From contig NC_031479.1 in NCBI RefSeq assembly GCF_000006565.2, forward strand, positions 1,922,001 through 1,986,000: a stretch of DNA of 64,000 bases, given 5' to 3'. Under the pieces are notes generated by a model. That model saw nothing but the letters and a program-made list of their open reading frames with translations. It searched no databases and was not told the origin of the DNA. Below are positions 32,518 to 45,700 of this stretch, in pieces; positions within the stretch are counted from its first letter, which is position 1, and each line of letters starts with the position of its first letter. This DNA comes from Toxoplasma gondii ME49. Its lineage: Eukaryota; Apicomplexa; Conoidasida; Eucoccidiorida; Sarcocystidae. Made by a program: the position numbers and the translations under genes.

Positions 32518-35333
32518 TCAGTCGGATTCTCTCTTGTACTCAGAAGCCTTCTTGCTGAGGAGATCCTGGACAGATCCCATGAGACGCTTGAAAGATTTTC
32601 TTTCGAGACACGCGACCTTGCAAATGCCATGCGCAATCACGTTCGCAGCGCGAGGCTCCTCGTTGATCAGCGCAAGTTCTCCAAAGTAGTCGCCAGCCTA
32701 GCCGTCCGATGCGACAGAAACACAGCAGAACTCCCAGTCAGAGTCTTCCTGTTTTCCCCGCAGAAAGTCAGAAAAATCAAGACATCTTAATCTTTCCATA
32801 AATGGATTTATTCACACACAATATGTAGAGGCAGCTCCCTCTCTCTACAGATACATTCATATATATCTCTCTATATATCACTAATCCCCTTGAGGTCTCT
32901 ACAAGGCCGTGAGTACTTGACCGTAGCTGTCCGTGACTAGCGCGAAGTCTCGGTCTTGTTCGTGTAGATGCATGCATTTCCACGAAGAGACGCATATGAT
33001 GAAAGAAAACGGCGGCGCTGGAAAACAGATATCTCTCTGGACATCTCCGCATAGACGAGTAAGTGTTTCGAATACCTGGTATTTCTTGACTTCGATAGGC
33101 GGTTGTCCAGGGCCGAAGGACTTGGTGGCAACTGCACTTCCTTCTTCGACGATGTAGAAGACATCTCCGAGTTCTCCCTGTCGGACGATGTACGCTCCAT
33201 CGGTGAACATTTCCGTGCGCAGAGCGTCGGCGACTTTCCCGCGTTCGTACGCGTCCATTCCGTCGAGGATGTGGACGCTCTTCAGGAAAGAGTCGTACAT
33301 GGATCGCCGCTTCGTCGCCGCGTCTTTGACGATGGCGTTGAACGTGTCTCGACCAAGCTCCCACAAATCGCATGCACTCACGCTGGTCACTGTCGCAGCT
33401 CGAGGCGCGTTGTAGAGGAGCGCCAGTTCGCCGAACGCGTCTCCTGGTCCGACGACCTTCACCACTCTCTCTTCTCCGTCGATCAGCTTCGAACAGTTCA
33501 ACTCGCCGCTCTGGACGATGTACAGACACTCGCCGTCGTCGCCTTCGCGAATTAAGCACGTGCTCGCTTCGATTTTCTTCTCCTGCATTGCCAGAATCAC
33601 CGTGTTCAGATCCTTCTCGTCCAGGCTGTTGAACAGGAACGACTGGCGCAGAATGCGCTGCACAGCCGCAGGCACATACCGGAGAAGTCCACTGAAAAAG
33701 TCTTTCGCGCAAAACACACCGCAGAGCACGTGAGCACGCAGGAAGAGAGCAAAGCGAGAGCGTTTTCCTTCATGAGGCGCAGTGATACACTCACGGAGGG
33801 GCTTAGATGCATACGGGGAATTCCAAGTTGAATGTACGCATGCAAGGACTCGTGTGCTGTCGTACGGAGACAGCATAGAGAAAGGACGCCCACAGAGAAA
33901 CGACAGACATAGCAGAAAATCGCCGGAGAGAGAGAAACAGCTGATGCAACAAGAGAGAGTGGGAACAAGAGTGTTTCCCAGTCCGTCGGACGCGGAATCC
34001 CTGCCTCTGATGCCTGTGTGTTTGTTGGACAGATTTCTCGATTATCAGCGAAGGGAACACGCTAGTGAGGAAAGCGGCGTCAAACCGCTTCCTTCCGCGA
34101 CTCCGAGTGTTTCTTTCGCTCTTCCCACCTCAAGTTGCTCCTTCTGGCCTTCATCCTTCTCATAGACGGGTGCAACAAAGTTTTTCTTCTTGTTCCACTC
34201 GCCATACACCTCCGCGGAGACCGAGCACCGCATTTTATTCAGGTTCTTGAATCTGGACATCACCGCTTCGTCGTCGTCAAAGACGTCGTCGTCGTGCTCG
34301 TCGTCAGAGTCGTCCGACTCGTGCGTCTCTGCGGGGCTCCCGTCGACGCCGTTTTTCTGCAGATTTTTCAGTTGCTCGCGCAACAGGCCGATCTCGACTT
34401 TCAACTCCTCAGCTTCATTCTTCCCGCCTGCCGCGCCTGAGACAGAAATGAAGGAAAGAGAAGCGCAAAGTATATGCGCAGGACAGAAAGGAAGTCTAAG
34501 TAACGGTCATGGAGGCGTCAAGTGGGATTGACAGACGCAGGAGCTGAGTGGCTGACCGCGCCTGGAGTCCCTGGGAGATGGATGAGGGAAGGAGATCACG
34601 TGGATGTCGAAACGACAAGGAACAAGGAACCTCAACAGAGCGTTTCTGCATAGAGATCATGCATTTGTGTGTGTCAGATGCAACACACATCTACACATTC
34701 TGCACAGATGCTTCTTAGTGGGTGGGTCATGGCGGGATTCAATGCATTATCCGTTCCAAGTGGACTGTCAAGTCCCGACAAAGGGCCAGGCTCGCTCCCA
34801 GTTGTTATGGATCTGTTCAGAGATGTTTGTTTGTTTCATCACACACGGGATTCTCCTGGGTTGAGAGATTTCTTGGAAGAGTTTGGTGCCTCCGTTGTCT
34901 TTGCCTTCTGCTTGTTTGGTGTATCTTCGCGGAACCATGCGGTCATTTGAACATTTCGTCAGCAAAAATGCAGAAAACGTGAGTCGCTGCCAAAATACGT
35001 GTCTGTGTATGTGTGTGTGTGTGTGGGCGACACAAGAAGACTGTTCGTTGCAACACATATTGCGTGTTACCGCATAGGGAGAGGTGGGACCTGAGAGAAA
35101 GAATCTATTGTAGGTGGTGGAAAACGAGTTCATACTCTCGAACCAGCAATGTTGCTTTGAGTCTTCGTACCTGCAACCGGATCGGGGATTCCAGCGCGCT
35201 GACAAAGCCGAGAAATCATGAAGGTGACTGGGTCATCAGGGTGTTCGAGGAGAACCTCGACGACGAGCCCCTCAAGAACGGGGTTCAACTTGGTGTTGAT
35301 GTACTCTTGGTACACTGCGGTTGCACCGGCCAT
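32518..35333 (-). CDS. PKA-R: cAMP-dependent protein kinase regulatory subunit, 410 residues
   Basis: Binds and inhibits the PKA catalytic subunit and releases it on cAMP binding. Four exons: 35333-35171, 34436-34129, 33657-33076 and 32697-32518. Phases match; 411 codons. Residues 8-46 form an RIIa-type dimerisation/docking helix pair (YINTKLNPVLEGLVVEVLLE, then a P-DDPVTFMISRL segment). A short coiled coil and an acidic linker of Asp repeats follow. The inhibitor site is RCSVSAEVYGEW at residues 124-135. Cyclic-nucleotide domain A follows, with its phosphate-binding cassette FGELALLYNAPRAATV at 232-247, then domain B with FGELALINEEPRAANV at 356-371. Both keep the Glu and Arg that contact cAMP. 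The last intron splits domain B and contains TATA-rich sequence. The start at 35333 has the context CCAAAATGG; an in-frame ATG 18 codons upstream is less likely. A GGGCTG|GTGAGT just upstream could mark a 5' UTR intron. Confidence 0.95.
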
Positions 35334-38300
35334 TTTGGAGGTGGAGAAGGGAGCAGTTGCTTCCAGGGAAAGGGATGAAAACGTCAAATGATGTCGCTAC
35401 AGTGACTCACCAGCCCTGTCACTTCGCCGACTGGGTTGAACAGATTCTAAAACAGAATAACCTCCCGCTAGTCGACGCCGTACAGTCGCTTTGACGGCAG
35501 CTTCCCACACATGCGCATACACATGTGGATGAAAAAGTCGAAGGCCCCTGCTGGCATCAACGTGTATGGATCCAATATGGAAAGAGGTATGCGAGCATCT
35601 GTGTATCTTTTTTCTGCGGGTGAGGTCGTTGTCGACGATGCGCCTGGTGCAGCCGTTTCCCGTGTTCGGTGTTTGCTTGGAACTATGAAGCGGAAAATGT
35701 TGCCTCACGACAGAGAGAGAGATCTAGTTTCTCCAGAGGAGCTCTTTCTCCCGGCGTTTTGGTGTGACTGTCCCGGTCTTTCTTTTCCTTTCTCGATTTC
35801 CGCCCTCTGTGTCAATATACGCAGCGCGTGTTCCCAAAAGATTCAGAACCGGGATGCGAGACGATGAGAATCGTCTTGTCGACCTAGCGTTCGTGATTTT
35901 TCGCATAAAAAAGAAAGCCCGTGCATCTTGCGGTGGAGCGCCATGGAAAAGGTTAGGCGTTTCCAGGTTTTTCTCTGAATCGCCCGCCGACTCGAAACAA
36001 GCAACTCAGATGCAAGTGTGGGCACGTGGGGCTAGCAACACGCACAGAAACTGTGTGCCCGCGTTGGGTAGAAATCCCATCTGCGTCAAAAATCCTTTCC
36101 GAACACGAAGCAGACACATTTCCTCGACGGATGCACAAAGACTGGGGTTACCGCCGCATAGCAGACAGCATACAGAAGCGTGTTCTTACCTAGAAGCTTA
36201 CGCGAAGTGGATTTCTGCTCGGGTTTTGCGAATATCAGCGTTTCTCTGTGGGATTACGGGAATCCTGAGGAGAGCCCGGAAGTTCAAATCTGGTTTTCCA
36301 TACAACTGCAGTTTCAACAGAGACGTCTCGAAAGAGTAGCATCTAATGAGGGACTGACTGGCAAGCATACTGGTGATTACGCAGGTGTGTTGAGTCGCTC
36401 ATCAAAAGGCAGCTGAAAAAAATATGCGTAACCCGGTGTCCACAAGTATTTTCGCTTAGCATCGAAGTGCTTTTCAGTGCACATTGAAAAAGGAGATAAC
36501 CCAGATTCTAGCGAATCAGCAGTTCTTGCCACTCAGATATCTATCCCGAAACGTCCAGCCAGGCCGCTACAACAGGGACTACGTAGAAGCAGCGAAAACG
36601 GTATTTTCTTCCCCATGATTATACGCTGCCGTGGGAAAGGCTCGGACAACCGCCTCTGTACAGGTGTCCTCTTTGTCAGTTCGCCATGTCCATGGAAGAA
36701 AGTCTTGCTTTCGTCGGGGATGCGGGGGCAGTAGGTGAAAAACGCGGCAGCCACAACGGTGTACGGGACCGATAGAAGCAGTCTTACCAATGATGACTGC
36801 GAAGGCGCACCACCAGTTTTTAGGTTCATGCGAGCTGTCTAAAATTTAGTCCAGAACAGGGAAGTGAACGCGAAACTCGGAACCGGCAACTAGGCGTTGC
36901 GACTTTCCGCGGAATTTCACCTGGTTCTGACACAAGTGCAAACAACACAAGCCGAATCAGCGTTACACTCGGGGGGACCTAGAGAAATGGTCCTAAAGCA
37001 TTTCCGTTCGATGTTGAATACGGCAATAACGTGTATAGTGACTTGTAGACCTGTGGGAACTCAGGACAGATGCCGGCACAGGTAGGGCTCTTGAAGAAGG
37101 GGTTTTGCAGGTCATTATGTTTTCGACAGCGTCATTACCTGTCTGCAGATGTCCCTCCAATTTGTAAAAACACACATTTCCCGCCGCTCATTTGCTTTCA
37201 CTTTATTTGCATTCCTTCGTTTACCGGAAGAATCGACGCACGCATACACAAGTTTGGAGCCACGATGGACAGAAACGACAGACCTCATTCATCTGTTCAT
37301 CGTGTTTGCGAGCTTTTCGACTTGTACTGAGCTCAGTGAAGAAGTCCTCGGCTGATCACGAGAAAGCAAAAGTTCACGTTACCCAGGAAGCCGAGGTGCG
37401 CGAACTATGTTCTACAAATCGAACGGACACCGAACTGTCCGGAAACAATCGTGCGTACCACTGGAGCTCATATCTGAAACATGATGTTCGCGGTTTAAAA
37501 TTTGGGCCCCTGATGTATTTGTAAAAAGGATATACAGACAAACATATATGTGTGCAATATATATATATATATATATATATATGTATACGACTACACATGT
37601 TGGCCCTCGCCAGTAGTTTGCAGACAAAGTTTACACAATAGTCTGTTGCTGGAAGTGTGACCATCATGAACCTCCACATGCAAGCATATAGATCGTGCAA
37701 CTAGCTCTGTTATCTCTGCTGTGTGAGAGGCGCTGTGTGAGACGAGTTTCTGTTTGAGCACTTTTCTGTTGTTTTTGAACGCGGGCCGATTTGTAAGGAC
37801 TGTGTTTTGTATCGCGTGCGACACGGTGATAGCGTGTGTGAGGGGTTGCGTTTTCACGGTTGAGCATTCGTTTTCTCGGTCGTTCGCAGTGTTCTGCCCA
37901 CCGTGGAGCCATGGTGGAAAACGTTACCACACAATGTCCGGGTTTCCGGTCTGAAGCGTTTCGGCTTTGCACAGCGTATGCATGCCTCTCTTTTTTTGAA
38001 CCGGCAACTCAGGGTGACTTCGCAAGGCACCCCCTGTGGAAATGTGTGTGTTTGGCGGCACGCGGGACTTCGTTGATTTCCCTGGTCGAAACGACCTGCG
38101 CTCACTCGTCGCCCTCGAGCGTTCTAAGAAGCGTCTGCCGAGACGTCGTCCCTCTGTCACGGCGCCGCTTTCGTTCGAGCCACAAGCGCGTCGAGAACAA
38201 AGAAACACCTGTATGAAACCATAGCTTTTCAAAAGCGTCCCGCTCAGAAGTCGATTTTTGGCGGCGGATCGGCCGCGAACGAGAGAAAATCAACGCAAAG

Positions 38301-39728
38301 ACACACGTGCACGCGCTGCACCTGGCCACAGACACATCTCTCTACACAGGTTCGGCGCAGCGAACGAAAACAGCACACAACGCGCCCATTGAACCGAAAA
38401 AACGAAAAACACTCTGGCGCGGTACCAGGTGTACCTCTCTCACTTCAGAGGGTTCCGTTCGTCACAGCGACCTGCGTGTTTCAGTCGCGACTTCGGGACC
38501 TCGCCCTGCCGCGTTTCCATACTTTTTTTCGATTTACAACCGCGATTCGCCCGTAGGCCACTCTCGCAGCGTCGAGCTTCCTTGGGAGGGAAATCCAGAA
38601 AAAAGTTTGTCTCCGCCCTCGCGCCTGCTTCTGAAAAGACAACGATGCATTTCCGGCATTCCCACCTTGATCCGACACGTCGAGAGCCCTCTAGGGTGTC
38701 AACGAAACCTGCTTCATGCCTCCTCGCTGGCCCTGTCTGTCTCGTGCTCGCACGCATGCACTCAAATTTCTCTATCGGTCTTTACACACATATGAAGACG
38801 AGCATGGGTCGACGCACAACGGAGGGTCCAAGAGACGACACATGCTCACAACCCTGTCTCGGCTTATATACGGATGCACCGTTCGCAGCGCGTTTCTGAC
38901 AGGAGGGCTCGCGCGCAACAGTAAAACACCCACCTGCTGTGTGTGTGTGTGTGTGCGCACCTTCTGACCAGAGCTTGTACGGGATACACGCGAGCACGTG
39001 TATAGACGAGTGGCACGTACACAAAGTTTGTATGTATACCAGGCATATATACAATGTGGATACCGTGCCCTATGAACACATAAAATGCATGCAACGGATT
39101 GCATGCAGACAGATGCACACACGAGCAGCTGACCCCGTGTTTTCCCGTTCGTCAAAAACACAAGGAAACTGCTCCTTGCTGTTCGATTATCCTCCCGAGG
39201 CACCTCAGCGCGACCAGAACGCAGCGAGGAAGCGCCGGCGAGGTAAGGACAAAAGACGTAGGGCAAGAGAGGGAGAACAAAGGACCGAGAGAGGCAGCAA
39301 ACCTTTCGAAAAGATAACAAAGGAAGGACCTCCTGTCTTCTTGCGCGGGCGCGCTCCCATTCATGCCCTCTCCACCGTTTTCCTCTGGGGGTCTCTTCAG
39401 ATTCGACAGGACAAAGAGAAGACGAGGAAGGGGAGGGCGAGAGAGAAAGGAGAACGACTGAAAAACGCTTCCGAACCAGTGGGATGAGGTGACTCCGAGA
39501 AAATGTACAGCGACAGAGAAGAACTCCCGCAAACCGAAAGCTGAGGTGAAAGTAACCTCCCTAACACACGACAAATCGAAAAAATAGACAGAGCGCAGGT
39601 ACCACCGGCTGTGTTGTAAGAGTGGAAAGCGTCGAGGTCGTCTGTTCTGTTGCTCTCTTTGCATTCTCTTTGAGAGTCTTCGTCCTCTGTTCAGAATCCC
39701 TCAAGCATGTGTTCCCGCAACTCTGCGA
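35334..39728. other. spacer upstream of PKA-R and downstream of calcineurin A
   Basis: 4.4 kb without a gene I can support. It should hold the PKA-R promoter and the calcineurin A 3' UTR. A 191-codon plus frame (35764-36339) and others near 38300-38900 have no motif or junction. Simple repeats: (TA)n at 37557-37584, (TG)n at 38938-38956. The stretch 39240-39450 is purine-rich. Confidence 0.45.
37557..37584. repeat. (TA)n microsatellite
   Basis: Pure TA run of about 13 units between the PKA-R and calcineurin A genes. Confidence 0.85.
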
Positions 39729-42700
39729 TTAGCGCGAGCTCGAGCCTCCGTCCGGCCTCCGTTCGTTCATCAAATCGATCTGCTTGGCATTCTCGAATTT
39801 ATCCAGCTCTGAAGGAAGCATACACACAAACACACACACACACACATACGAGACAGCCGCATGGCGGGGAGACACGAGATCACCAGAGCGGCTCGTCTCT
39901 TCCTGGAACGATATGCCCGGAACTTCACACGAAAGTTCACTGCACAGTCTGTCTCCTACTCGCGGCGCATGTACAAAGCAGGCATGAAGAAGTCCTGTGA
40001 ACGCAGAAGACACGCAACAGACGGCATGTACGCAGACGCAAAAGCACAAGCAGCTGCACTGGGTTGTGCATGAGCAGTCTTCGGCGAGAACGAGTTGAGT
40101 CTTGCTCTGCATGCGTTTTCGTCCCCCTCGAGAAGCGAGCTTCATGCAGCGGAACACAGGACGGCTCCGACGCTCTTGCGGTCTGATGGGTGGTACGCAC
40201 ACTCCACAGTAGTGCGTTGTGTCTGCTGTACTCCGCCGGGCCGAACTCGGCTGCGAACGCAAGACGGAAGGTACCTTTCAGCGAGAAGAAAGAAAGAAAA
40301 ACACGACGCAGTGCGAAGAGACACCGAGTAACGGAGAAAACAGACTCACCGTTCGCGATGCCTTCTCGACCTTGAAGAAGGAGCCCAACGGGAATGCGAT
40401 GTCCAGGTGTACACCCTTTCAGCCGGACGATCAGTTCGTTCTCTTGTCTGAAGAGACGGCAAACGAGACAGACGAAAAGACAACGGTGAAGAGAGACGCA
40501 AACACGTTACGCGTTCGCCTCTCGATTTGCAGGTGCTCGTACGACTCGAAGGCTCTTGCACTAGGGAGAGGAGACCGACGCCCTGGTGCATCACATGCAG
40601 ATGAGTTTTAAGGCGGCAATCGAAACAAGGTGTTCAGGAACGGCTTTCGCTTTCCTGTCTCTCTGTGACAAACCTGAGAGTTTTGAAGACGCGCATCAAT
40701 CTGCCGACAGACTGGACCTTCTTCCGCAGCGCGTCGGCCCGCTCCTTCGACAAGCGATTGTCACCTGAGCACGAAGCAAGCGAGAAGATGCGTTGTCGCG
40801 GAAGCATGCAAAAGAGATGCGCATGCACCGTCGAACGGCGTGTCGACCGAAGGACCCGCGGGAAGAAACAGACGCAGAAACAGACGAAGAAACAGACGCA
40901 GAAACAGAGGACGAAGGAGACAGAGAATCTCCGCGAGGAGGCCAACAGAGAGAACAAGAAGTAAAACAGGCGGGAGAACAGGAGCGAGAAAACCTGAGGA
41001 GGTTTTCTCAAAAAAAGAGAAGTACGAAGTAATAAAACGACACAGAGAACAGAAGGATGAAACAGAAGGGCGAGAATATGAGAGAGAACACGCGACAAAG
41101 GACGCGAGAGGTGGAGGGAAGACACAGCACCTGCGGGAGGGTGGCGTTGCCCAGAGGCTTCGTCGGAAGGGAGGTGAGCCTTCATGATACTCAGGACCTG
41201 AGATCAAAGAAAACACAAATTGTTCTTCCAGGCGTTCGTCGCGGCCAGAGTTCTCTCGCTCGGAACACGCAACATGACGAGCGAAGTAGGAATCGCGAAA
41301 TCCTGTGTGCAACGGTTCGTCGCCCCAGTCCACGTTCACGGACAGATGTCAACAACAGACGCGCATCTCTGCAGACGCAGAAACGAATTTTATATGTATA
41401 TCTCGCTCTAGACGGCTTATTTGAGCCTTGCGCACCGCCCCCGTCAAGCCAGGACATGAACTTTGGAAAGAGCTGAGAAAGGTAATACTATTAATCAAAA
41501 TCGTGGCTGAAGTCGTGACCAGGTGTGAGACAAAACTCCACACTGGGAGAAAAGACCGCAAATTGTCTTTCAATTACGAAGCGCGTTTTCGGACATACAT
41601 TGAAATAATGAGAACTTGTTCTTTCAAGGGTACATATTTACGAAAACAGCAAACGCCCGAGTCGGGCAACTCTTCTCGGCTGCTCACCGCTGGAGGAAGT
41701 TCCACGTCGTCCACGTCTTCGTCGTCCTCATCGTCGTCGATGGACGGATTCAAAATCCCGTAAAGCATTTCCGTCACTGAGAAAAGAAAAAACGCTCTAA
41801 CAAAATATGTACATATATATATATATATACAAATACACCACCAGACAGAAGTATACATCAATAGGCATGTACAGGTATATAAATGCGTGCGCATCTCCTT
41901 CTACCTCTCTCTTTCTATACATGTATACACTATAATGTATATATATATATATGATGCATACAATATGTAACGTATATATATATATATATATATATATATG
42001 CATGGACAGCGTGTTGGTGAATGGGCAGAGAAGGGCATCCGCACACAGGCGATGTGAATATGATTTTACCAGCGCGTTAGCTTACCTTTTTCGGAGACGA
42101 AGGGAATCGACCAGGTGAAGACGTCCATGAAATTAGGAAGGTGATACGGGTGAGGGCTGAAGTTGAACTGTTGAATGTTCAGGGTGTTGTTCTAGAAAGG
42201 GAAACACAGGAAACAGTGTTCTCCAGTTGCTTCTCTCTTCTTCCAAGACCGAGGCGCGCACAAACAGGGTGAACATGAGAGGCACCGAACGAGGAAACGA
42301 GGGAGAGAAGAACTACTGCGACGACACGAGAAAGACATAGACACGAGCAGCTAACGAGAAAGAAAGCCGCGACCACTTGTCCCCAAGCAACACAGTGGCT
42401 CTACGGAGAAGCAGGAGAGTGAGAAAAAGCAGAGGAGAGAGAAAGAAGAAGCGAAAGACGAAGAGAAAGAAGGACCAGGGTGCAAAAGGCAGCGCCCTCG
42501 CAGGCGAAAAGTGATGTGGGGAGCTCCTGTGAGGAGGTTTGGAGTGAGAAGGAACAAGCTGTCGACTTGAAAAACGAACCTCGAATTTGAGCACTGCACC
42601 CTTGTTGTTGTAGACGTCGCAGTAATTCGGGGCCGAGAAGATGGTGATGACCTACAAAAGCAGCGGGGAGAACCGGGGGAAGAAAGGAAGCACAAAGACA

Positions 42701-45700
42701 CACACTTCTTAAAGGTGGAGACGAAAAAGAAAAGGAGACGTACTTTCCGGAGACCTGCGAAGAGAACAAACGAAAGGCAACACGACGACCCTCCCGGAAG
42801 CCCAGATGTCTCGCCCGAGGAGTCTCTCTCTGTAGCGCTGCGTCTCTGTGTGGATTTCCCCCGCGCGCTCTTCTTTTCTCTGTCTTTCTCGTTGGGATTT
42901 CTCTCGGAGCCGGTCGTGTCACTGGCTCTTCGAGATCGTCCAGGTTCTCTCTAAACGCCTGTGGGGCGGCGCCTCGCTTCCTCGCTCACTGTGGGGAATC
43001 CGGTTTTTTGGTTGGTCTGATGCATTTTGTATCCTTCGAGCTGCGCTTCGTGTGCTCTCAGCACAGACAGAAGGCCGTTCCTGTCCAGGAATTTACTCGC
43101 TGCGGAGTAGCCGAAGAAGAAACTGCAGCCTCGCACATCGTTCGGCGTGAAGCTGTCTGGAAGCAAAAGCCGAGTCGCAAAGTGCAGGCGGTTGCCGAGT
43201 CAGGACTTTACGGGGACGCGACAAGCCACACAAGAGTGGGCCTCTCCACACTCTTCGCTCGCGCGTCAAGGAGTCCAGTCACTCCTCTATTCACCGCAGT
43301 GGAGGGAAACGCATTAAAAAGAGTGAAACAGAAAAGAGAGGAATACAGGAAACAGGCAGAAAGAGGCAGAGAGAAAGGAAGACAGACTTGCGACCAGGGA
43401 AAGCACAGCGCGGTTCTCAAGCAGATTCACACGTGGACGACGCTGAACTGCGACAACGCACGCAATGAGAGACCTCCATGTTCGCAACAACTTGGTCTTT
43501 TCACGAATCAGTGGAGCGTCGCTAACCACGAATAGGCAGAAAAGGAGTTTCGAGTCTTCGACGATCTGTGTTCATGGTGTATCCAATTTTCAAGAGCCAC
43601 TAGGCGTTCAAACCTCCCTTGAGCTGGACCAACATCACACAGAGCGAATCTGAGTGTGCCGGTGTCGATATTTCTGGAGAACTGCGGATTTCGACTCGAA
43701 AAGAAAGCTGCTACCTCGCCCGGTGAAGTGACGGCGTTGTTCAACCTCGATGTCGCTGTCTTCCTTCACAGACAGCTGAAAGACGCACCTTCTGGGCTCT
43801 GGCCAACGTCGTCCTTGGACTCGTCGAGAGGATCCGCCCACAGCAAGTCGCAAAAGAGTCCCCCGCGCGGAGGCTCCTGAAAGCGATTGACTCCGCCGAT
43901 CTGACTCAGCTGAGAAAAAGCAGCAAACTAGACGCAGATCCTTCCGACTCTCCGCGTCAGCTCAAAACTCCAGAGAGACCCCACACACAGGCGCGCAGAG
44001 AGTCGCAACGCTTTGAGACTCGACGGAAACGCCCTGAACCGTAGGATTTCCCTGAACCGTAGGATTTCCCTGAACCGTAGGAGAACTCTCACTCATCGAG
44101 GGGGAATGTGGAAGGACACAGAGATAAGAGGATCAAAGCCAGGAAATGGTGAAAGAAAGAGGGAAGAAAGACAGGAATCAAGCATGGGGACGGCGCTCGA
44201 GCTGAGAAAGACGTTCTTTCTAGGCAATTCAGCGCAGAAGCCATTCGAGTCATGAGGGCGCTCCTCAGTCGCTTACAACTTTCAACTCGGGACTGAGACC
44301 GCCGTGCAAAGCGAGGAACTTTCCGTTGATAACCGCAGCGAGAGGAAGAGAATCAAAGGCCTGAAAACAGAAAACAACCTCAAAAACTCTGCACAAGCTG
44401 GCCAAGAGAACGATCATGTGCATCAATATATATATATATATATAAGTGTATGGATATGTACCTAAATGTGTGTGTATGGTTCGACAGCTGTTTGTTTTGT
44501 TCCATTGCATCGCGAGAGCGTCTGTTGTCTCCTGAGGAAGACGAAAGGAATATGGGGAGGCCTCTGCATCAATTTTGAGGCGTCCCTACATGCTAAATCA
44601 GCATGAGTGCCCTCCCATGTCGACAAGACACATACGCAGCCAGGGATGCATGTATCTCTACATGGAGCTCTGCAGGCACAGAGAAGAGACTTTACAGAAT
44701 CTCTCCTCGCAAAGATCCGTGTTTGTGGGGTGTGTGCCATGTACGGATGTCGACGTTGTGAGTACGCAGATCGAGAAGTGAACTGGGGAAATCGCGTTTT
44801 CTGGGTTTCGAAGCTCAAGTTGAGAAGATCTTTCCTGGCTTTGTGTAGTAGTCACGTTTTTAGAGTTTGGAAACACAGGGACAATGACGTTCGCTTTCGC
44901 GTCTTTGCTGCGTTGCATGTTACACGTCTTACTTCCATGAAGGCGAAATAGACTGTCATGTCGTATTTGCATTCGCATTCATCTCGGAAATTGAAGAAGG
45001 AAGTCATTTGTCGACACTCGTGGTTTCCTCTCAACAGCCACACTCGCGTCGGGTGATTCAGTTTGATCGCGTAAAGCAGAAGAAGAACTTCGATGGAGAA
45101 CGAGCCCCGATCCACGTAGTCGCCGAGGAAGAGATATCTGGAGAGACAAGTCAACAAGGCACTCTTTAATTCCTTCTCTTCTAGGACAATCTAGGACAAC
45201 CACAAGTTCTTCTACAAATGCAGACGCGCACATATACAGATAGACAGGTTTAGACGCATATGGACACAGATGGATCGAGACGTAGACACAAGACGATGGA
45301 CAGCCGCACAGATGTCTACGCGTAGATGCACAAAGGGATATGGGAGAAGTGACAAGAGGCAATTTGCCAGTTTTTTCGCAACGCGCCGGTCAATCCACGG
45401 TCTGCCAGCAAGAACAGAGCCTGGGTCAGTCGAGGCGAGGAAGGCAGAGCTCGCGAAGAAGACAGAACAACAAGAACTCACTGCGTCGTGTCGGGATCTC
45501 CGCCGACGTCCAGCAGCTTGAGGAGGTCGTAGAACTGTCCGTGGATGTCACCCACAACTGTGCGAGAGCATTCAAGCGCGAAACGACAGCAAAGGAACAA
45601 AGGCGAAATAAGAGCGAGGGACGGACGCGTTCCCTGCCGAATCGGAAGGCACTGAATTCTGAAACGAAAGAGAGGAGACAGGCAAGAGCGCTCGCAGCAG

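Noticed and set aside
36240..36310. GTTCAAATC resembling a tRNA B-box
   Set aside because: No matching A-box at the right distance and no cloverleaf could be drawn.
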